Assembly: GCF_964340395.1 (NCBI RefSeq)
Contig: NC_135562.1
Location: 5,564,134-5,628,133, forward strand
DNA length: 64,000 nucleotides
DNA from: Glandiceps talaboti
Taxonomy: Eukaryota > Hemichordata > Enteropneusta > Spengelidae
Direction: 5' to 3'
The translations under genes were made by a program, and so were the position numbers. The notes beneath the pieces were generated by a model. The model worked only from the letters and a program-made list of their open reading frames with translations. It ran no database searches and was not told the origin of the DNA. This document shows, in pieces, positions 12,401-21,400 of the stretch. The stretch's first letter is position 1. Each line of letters starts with the position of its first letter.

Positions 12401-15400
12401 CTACGACACAATGCTTACCATTTCTGACATACCTAATAGTTATCACTCTGGAATGTGTTACATATAAAGATATATTGTAACTTCCCAACACTGAGATGTA
12501 ATTTAAACTCAAGTTCATTTAAATACCATGGCAGTATTCAGGTGGCATGAGAACTGTTGGGGAATCAGTGTGCCCTCTCATGATAGCTAAATTTTGTTGT
12601 TGTGAGTCAAAATGAGAACTGGGATTTCTTGTGAGCCATCACATAGTAAGAGATTGAGGAACACCAAATTTTGGTACGTCACTAGAAATTGTGTGTCAGT
12701 GGCAAACTGGCTTAGAGGGCACACTGATGGACATTTACTTACAATAGTGTACAGACAAAATTATCCAAAAGAAAATGTCAAACCCTTACATACTTGCTAC
12801 TACAATGACTGTCATATCATTGCAAATTTTCAACATACCAGGTCAGTATGTCACAGACAGATTTTTTTGTACTAGTCCACGGTAAACTGTACAATGTTTC
12901 TGGACTGGAACTTGAAACATCATTTCTAGAACTTACATAATTGGAACATTCCTTCAAAAATATTTATTTAATTGAATGGCTAAATTCATAATATTTATAT
13001 AATTGAAAAAAATCCATTGTATTTATTTAAATCAATGAAAAGTTTATCAATTATAATTTTTGATCTTGAAAAAAAGTCCAGCTTCAAAATGTGTAATTCC
13101 ATCATAATTTTTAAAAAATATAAATTTTCTTTGATATAATATATATATCCAGATTATTTGGACAATCAACCCCCACTTATTTCACTTTTGAATCAATTTA
13201 TAATCAGACAACATCATATTACATTAAAAGCTATTTTCTTTCTGTAAGACGTTCAAGGAATTTCTCCAACTAACATTACCAGACCCTTGTCTGTTGGCCA
13301 AAGTAAATTCAATAATTACACAGAAAATTTATTGCTAGTAAAATTATAAATAAATCTACAGGAAAAAATTCCAGAACTCTTACCTGACAATCTTTCTAAA
13401 TTTATCTGTATTTGTATTTTATATATTTGCCTGTATCTCACCCTTAGCCTTCTACACTGTATTGCTGACCATGCATTTCAATATGGCTGAATGTGTGTGT
13501 GTTTCCACTGTCTTATCTCAACTAAGAGGTCAATGACTGTCTTCAACTATTGGAAGTACAGTCCTTACTTGGATGATGCATCAGTTTAACCTTCATGCTT
13601 GCTATATTATCATATTTACTTTATTATTTTATTTTCAGTACTCTTTCTATTACTTTTTTTTTTTTTTTACAAATTTATGTTTATTTACTTCAGAAATAAC
13701 AGCATTTGAATACATAATTTTGCATGCACACTGAATTTTAATTTACATATTTGTTGATACATGAAATTGGCAAATTAAAATTCTATTTCTAGATATTGAT
13801 TAGGAATTTGCACAATAGTTGTAAATGAATGAAATTCTTTAATTCATTTTCATCCGTGTTAACTTTACTCAAGTTGAAAACGTTTTGTTGTTCATATACA
13901 ACCCTCATGAATAACTAAAACTCTAGTCTCGCTGCCAGACTCGTGACTCTCGTCCCTAATCTGTTTATGTATGCTGAGCGGCGCAGGCGCGAAAAGAGAG
14001 GGACTTGTCCCGAGTCCTCTCTTCTCGCAGCTGCACCACTCAGCATACATAAACAGATTAGGGACGAGAGTCACGAGTCTGGCAGCGAGACTACTAAAAC
14101 TCTTACTAAATGACCAAGTTTAAATAATTATTTAAATCACAATCAAACCATGCCATACATATTTTGACACACCAAGAAATAATGTATTCACTATTTATGA
14201 TCTTACCGGAAGTCTGGCTTTAGAGGCAACACGTGGCATACTAGGAGTACTTGTGGCACTGCTTGTTGATGGTGTTGCAGGTGCTGCAGCAGCAGCAGCA
14301 GCAACAACAGCATCTGATTCCACAACGGCTGCTGCAGCTCCTAAATTACTGTCACCTACAGCTCCAAGTGATACTTGCATTCCATTCTTATCTGTGTCTT
14401 CCCTAAAAAAAATGTAGGAACATATCTATAGCTTAGACACACAGCCGCAATTAAAAACTGACAGAACCACAGATAAATACCATGACAGAACACATAACAT
14501 GTGAGTACCAGCATGGCATGCTTAGGGTATTTTCCTGAGTGTTTATTTAAAATGGCCATATGGATGAGAATTTGGTATTTATTATAAAACAGCTTCATTA
14601 TGTTTTTCTATTTGAAAATATAATGTGAAAGAACATATACCAAGTCAATGTTTGCAACTCAATAAACTGCAAAACATCAAACAATGTGTAAAATGGTTGT
14701 TATTGTACATACAATAACAAACTTTTTATACTTTTTGCATCTTTTTGGAATGTATTGAGTTACAAACATGGACTTGGTATATGTTCTTTTGCTTTATTTT
14801 TGTCAAGTAGAAAAATATAGCGAAGCTGTTTTATCAAATAAAAATCCAAAATAAATACCAAATTCTCATCCATATGGCCATTTTAAGTTCTCTGCTACAC
14901 TTTCACTCTTCAATTAAACTCATGGAAATACAACCAAGTTGTATATTTATGTCACCAAGAACTTTAGTGCCCTAAGTATCGTTTGAACCTTACATTTACA
15001 ATTGTGTTGCAGTCTGAATTTCCATATGGCATTGATAGAAACAAAAGACAGACTGACAGATACAGTACAGGCATCGGTAGTGAGGAAGCGGGAAACACCA
15101 AATTTTGATTCGTCACAGAAAGTTTACTTTGTCAAATTGACTCCTGAGGGCATACTGGTCCAGAGCTTTCAGTATATCTGCATGTAAACTTTTTTGGGAG
15201 ACAAGGGAAGTCTCATCGAGTCTACAAGATACAGTGTCTCATTCTACACCTATCAGCTAACACTTAGTGAAAAGGGTTGACCAATGCATGAGGGCGCTCT
15301 TTCACAGCGTACTTTACAAACTGAGTCTCACCTTGAAGTCTTTTTTTCTCCCTTCCCTCTTTCAGCTTCTACTTCTTTCCTAGGTGGGAAACTCAACCTA

Positions 15401-18400
15401 GCAACACCCTGAGTTGTATCTTCTTCAGCAGTGGTCTGTGTTCCTGATGGTTCCAATTTCATGGCAGAACTTCCATTCTTCAATGACGCTCCTGGTGTAA
15501 TGAATCATTAATAAAACACTTGCAAACAAACAACACCTCACCTAAAATATTCACTTATAGAGGTATATATGAATCAGAATAAATACAATCACAGAATTCT
15601 ATCCAATGATAAGTTAGTATTTATTGGGGGAAGTTATATAATGTCCAAATATGGTATATATCTAAGCAGTTTCTAAACTACAACTCAAATTGCAACTCGC
15701 TTTTGACTTAAGCACAAATTAGGGAGGAGCTAATGTATAAATTTCTGTGACAGCAATAAACCTAAGTTATAAGGATTGTAAGGTTTGCACAAAAACCAAA
15801 CTCACTAATAATTTAAAATATTATGGCGATGATAGATATGCTAATAACATAGAGATAAGCAATATCATAATTATTCAACATGAATATTGTGAGAAACACG
15901 CCATATTTCACACGGAGTCACTTAAATCAAATTTCAATTGAGAATGAAATAGTAAGTTTGTATATCGTACAATCTCAGATGTTTTGTAAAATGTTCATAT
16001 ATACATGTATATGGAGCTTCATTTTTCATTCTTACATATACACATTCTGGGAAGTTTTGATTGAGAGGTGTGACCTTTTCTGCATGATGGAAATCTGAAG
16101 ATGCATTTTTGCATTTTACTTCACTTCCATTCCTGTTACCAAGCAATATGATTACACTTCAACAGAACAGCCACCAACACCATTGAAGCTTTAAACTCAC
16201 ACACAATATTAAACAATTCTTACTGTCTCCCAATCTGGTAAAAGCGCCTTTTTGTTTCTCTTTTACAATATCATCTGGCGATGGGGTGGAAAAGTCAAAC
16301 GGAATGACCTGAGCTTTATGGCTGTCTTTCTTAGATACAGCTGTCTGTGTTTCATAGGAAAACTGTCTATGATATGGTGTCCTCCTTTGGTGGGTATGAA
16401 GGTTACCAACTGGCTGACTAGTGCTGGATATTTTGGAAATAACTTTAAGAGTTTCTGGCAACCCTTTGGACTGCATGTGACAACACAAGACTTTAGCAAA
16501 CAGAGATGGTTTGTTGTGAAGTGGGCTGTCTAGTACAGATCTCCCTGAATCCTTCATAACATCTCCAAGTTCCTGAGATATGTAAACTTCATTATTACTT
16601 TGGTTCTCTTTTTCATCTACACTTTTGGACAGGTCTTTAATCTTGTGTCCTTTACCCCTCCTCCTTGGGGCTCTTTTCTTTGGCATTTTGCCACTATCAT
16701 CCCCTTCATTTAATCTGACTTGGTCATTGTCTGTTTCTGTCTTAAGTAGCCGTTTCTCAATGTTCTTAAGTGGTGGTGGCGTTTTGTCACACAGTAAACT
16801 TGACAAAGAAGTAGTTTCACTGAGTCCTACGACAGTGTTGCTAGAACTAGAACTGGTGCCCAACAAGCTTGAGAGTGACACCCCCTGACCAAGCCCAATT
16901 ACAGGTTCTGGTCCTTTCTGTTTGTTATTTGATGTATCTTGACCAGTTTGGGTTGATTCTCCTTTGGCAAGATGTTGGTTTGCCAAACTGCTCAATGATA
17001 GAGTTTCAAGTGATGGCCCTTTCTCTTGTGACACATTTAACACTGATGACTTTGGTAAGTAGGTTGACCCAGCTTTCAAACCAGGAGGTCCACTACTTGG
17101 TTGATTTGGTCCCTTATTCAGTGTTAGCATATCAAGACCTGTACTTAGATCACTCAACTCAACTACATTAGTCTTTTGTTCCTTATCATGGCTAACAGCT
17201 AGGTTTGCCAGAGACATACCAGGAAGTGGTAGTACAGATGAAGATGTGTCCATCTTTATATTGACAGATGCACTCGGTTCTCCTGTGCTTAGCTCACCAA
17301 CACTTTGTTGGGCCAAGTCAAATAAACTAAAATTACCCAACCCACTTAGTCCTGTTTCTGTTTTGGATTTACTTTCAGAATTCTTGTCTTGTTGCATCAA
17401 ATTCCCAAGAGTGTCTTTGCCAAGGTGGTTTTCTGCTAAGTCTGCTAGAGCCAAACTACTGAGACTAGTCACCCCAGGACTGCTACTGGTCTCTGTGAGA
17501 TTAGCAAGACCAGTCATCTCTAAACTGCTACCTGTCCCCATGCGGCTACTATGACTAATCATTCCTAGACTGCCACTAGTCCCCATGAGGCTATCAAGGC
17601 CAGTTATATTGCTCCTGGTGCCTGTGAGGACGGTGTTTGACGTCCTCTCATTGTCTTTCTGTACTGGTGTGCTCTTTTCTGTTGACCTGCTGTCTTGTTC
17701 TGGATAAGGACCAGCAAAGGTCTCTTGAAAACCTGGTAAATCTTTAAGCAAACCACTAACAATTTGCTGACAGTCAAGATTGTCTTGTTGTGTATCCTGT
17801 ACATTTTGTTGCAAGTCTGAAATCCCTACAAGTCTGTCTGATAAGTTCTGAAGGGAGATCCCTTCACTACCTGGAATGGGGAGGCATATCTTATTTGTAG
17901 GAGTGTTTGGTGGGGTTTGAAGATTAAAAGATTGGAGTCGTGATCTCGGAATGTTTTCATACTGAGATGGTGCAAATACTGAAGACAGCCCAGGGGGTGG
18001 AAGGGGGTCACTTCCCCCTACGGCACCAACAAGACAGGTGCTAGTTGATGTGCCAGTTTTAAAACCTGGTGGAATGGTTCCAGAATGCGAGAATGTTTGT
18101 GTGTTTGTGGAATGTGTACTAGAATGGAATGTGGGTTCTTACCTTACCGAGGCCAATGACAAGTCACCATCAAGGTAACAAATATTACATATATAGGTGG
18201 ATACACAGAGGAATTAAGATATTGGGAGCCGGGTAGGTTGGATGCAAATATGCAATAGAAAGAAAAGGGAAGGCATTCCATTAGCTAAATATTATATATA
18301 CCTATGCTAATAAGACAAATTATATGATGAGTACTGAATTTAATCAAAAAAGCAGTTGAGAGTTATCAAAATCTATGCTGTCTTAATGACTTGTATATGC

Positions 18401-21400
18401 AGGATATTATATTACGAGGAATGTGAAATTAAAAATGTGCATGGGCACTGATGAATTTACATTATTAAATAGTACAGTATCATTTGGCTTCAGATTACAC
18501 TGTAATTACTGGTTGACATCATCAGCTCAAACAATATTCGCTAGGGATATTGGCCAACTAAATATTAACCCCATTACTACAATAACACAATGTTAGCAAA
18601 GACTTACATAAGGGGATTATGACAACTCAATTCTACAACAATAGCCTTCTCCTATAATTATTGCCCTATATGGTAAAAGCTAATGGCAGTATAAATTTGT
18701 AACATTGGAATAATATTGATTTCAGAATATAATATCTAACTTTACTGCCATACTTTTATCAACGTATTCCTTTTTCTCTTTCATTGATGATGTGAAATAT
18801 GAACAAACTAGTCATGAACTTGAAAGGTATATTTGTCCTTGACCAATTTACAATTAAAATGATAAAATGAAAAAAACAACAACATAGTTTGGCACGACAA
18901 AAATCTTACTAACACTGCTACATTTTATTTGTGATATTTATGGCAATGTTCGTCAGATTTTTGTCAAGCCTGACAATGTTTTTGTTTCAGGTTTAGTTAT
19001 TTTAATTATATGACACTGAATCATACAGAGGTGCTCTGTCAGTGTCAGCCTTGACCAATATCATTTTAACACTTGGCCCAGTCTTCCAAGTTCAATGTGA
19101 TAACAGTTTATCTCTGGTTAAAATCCATGCTATCAATATGATCCTGATTTCTAGCTAACATCCCAAACCTCTACACTGTGAGTCAGTCTCTATTTTACTT
19201 TACCTGATTTCTAAGCAATACCACACAACACATATTTTGGGCCAAGGGTTCTTTAGTCCTGACAGCTTAGTCCTATGACTGTAAAAGCTAGTTTGATTGC
19301 ATTCCTACCTTCTTTCTTTCTGGTACTTCTACTGGTATTCTGAGGTGGCACCCTTGGTGACTCAGCTTGATTCAAAATAGCATCTAAAGCTCTTTCAAAA
19401 TTAAAGTTATACTGCAAGATAGTGTCAATGAGGATATGTTCAGGCACTGTCTCACCCACTATATTGCGAATCTCCTCCAAACATGATTGCATTTTAGCTG
19501 CAGAACAGAATAACAATTAAATCACTATTAACAATTTGAAAAATCATGTACAATGTACATTTTCATACACTACAACATCTGTGTTCTTTGGAGCGGTATT
19601 TGGCAATTACAATCACAACAGCTGGACAGCATGTTTACAATTTGATGCAAACAGAGGTACTGTGGCAACTGGAAACACAACAGTTTGACGGTTACACTTT
19701 GATGTAAACTTATTCAATGGTGACACCTGATCAACTCTTCCAGTGTGCAACACAGTGGTCATGAAAGTCAGCCATACAGTACACTGAACTCAGACAGAGG
19801 TATTGAGGCAATGAGAAACACAACAGTTTGACAGCATGGTTACAACTCATTGTAAATTTATTCAAAGATGGCACCTGATCAACTCCTCCAGTGTGTAACA
19901 TGGGGGGGGGGGGGGGGGGGGGGGGTCGTGAAATTCATCCATAGCTGAATACAGACATTTACCTTCATCCACTGGATTCAGTTTTGGTCTTTGGAAATCC
20001 CTGGAATCACCTAATGGAGTTTCTCCATCACTATCTTCTTCCTCTTCTTCTTCAATTTGTTCCTCTTTCATAAATGAGGATAAATACTGTTCATGGTGAC
20101 TTCTTTGGAATAAGAACTCGTCAGCTGTGTGATTGGTAAACAAGTCAAACACATGGAAATTTACATTTACTGTAGATTCCACTTTTTGTAATAATACTAG
20201 AATTTTCATGGGAAAGCCTGACAAAATTCCTTGGAACTAAGGTAGATTTCACCTACCTAAAAGACACGGGTAAACTCAACAAACTATTCTGTTCTGATCA
20301 AAATGAATAAATAAAACTGAAGCACATGTACAATAGACAGTAAAGTGTTTCTGACCATGATGTTTCACTTTGGCTTTGCTAAGCTGCCTCGGTAAGCCCA
20401 ATCCACTATACTAATTACACATGAAATACATGTACTTAAATACAGAAAGGGGGAATAAAATCTTAATATGGTATGGTATATACATTTGTATATGGGAGTG
20501 TCAAGGCATTTTATTCATACATTGTGCTTGTCTCACACACATCTCCAGTCAAATGTAGACTAACCCTTTGGAGTACATCCCTTGTGATGCTGATGAGATG
20601 TAAACAGACTATTACTCGACCAAAAATGTTCATCAGCTTAGTAGATTAAATGATTTACATTTAGTTTGCACAAGCAGTTCAAAGACTATTACTCGTTTTT
20701 TCAAAAATGGTTTAACTGTGACTCATCTAACTGATCCAGTGATCAGAACAATGCTTATAAATATAAACCCAAAATCTATGAACATTCATTGTCTCATTTT
20801 GTCACTACTTTTATCATCAATTAAATTAAGAACTAAAACATTTCCCAAAATCACCTGTTGAGGGAGACACACAGTAATCATCCTCCACTGAGTGCCCATA
20901 GACATCGTCATACCCTGCATACTCTGCAAGGAAGAATATGGAGTAAAGTCAATGTGTGCATATACATGCATGCTACTTACTCTGCATATATACAGTGGTC
21001 AGATTAAGATGATGCTGATTACGCTCATAGAGCATATATGAAACTGCCGTTTTAGGGAGGGCATGTACAAATCTATGACAGTCTGATTTTTTCTCTTAAG
21101 TTAAGGTTGGACTAAGATATTACGAATATACAGGAAAGAAATCTGTCACTGTATTTGTGAAAATAGTTGTGTTTTGGGACTATATGTGTGAAAATGGTCA
21201 CTTGAGACACCGACCCAGGATTGAAAATTAGCCATTTAACAATGTAACATATCCATATGGCTACATTTGTGATATCAATGAATGATGGCTTCCTGTCAAC
21301 TTGAGGTGGGGCATCTCACTGATAATACATAAAGTAAACACACATTCAATATGTCTGATGTAATTCAATTTAAACAGTGACTTTCTTGAAAACTAAATAA

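Noticed and set aside
13892-14074. 60-codon frame across the 54-bp-arm MITE
   Set aside because: It reads through the inverted arms of the transposon and has no independent support.
16252-17554. Several 80-100-codon plus-strand frames opposite the SKI7-like exon
   Set aside because: Antisense shadows of the coding exon; composition mirrors the opposite strand and there is no start context or homology.
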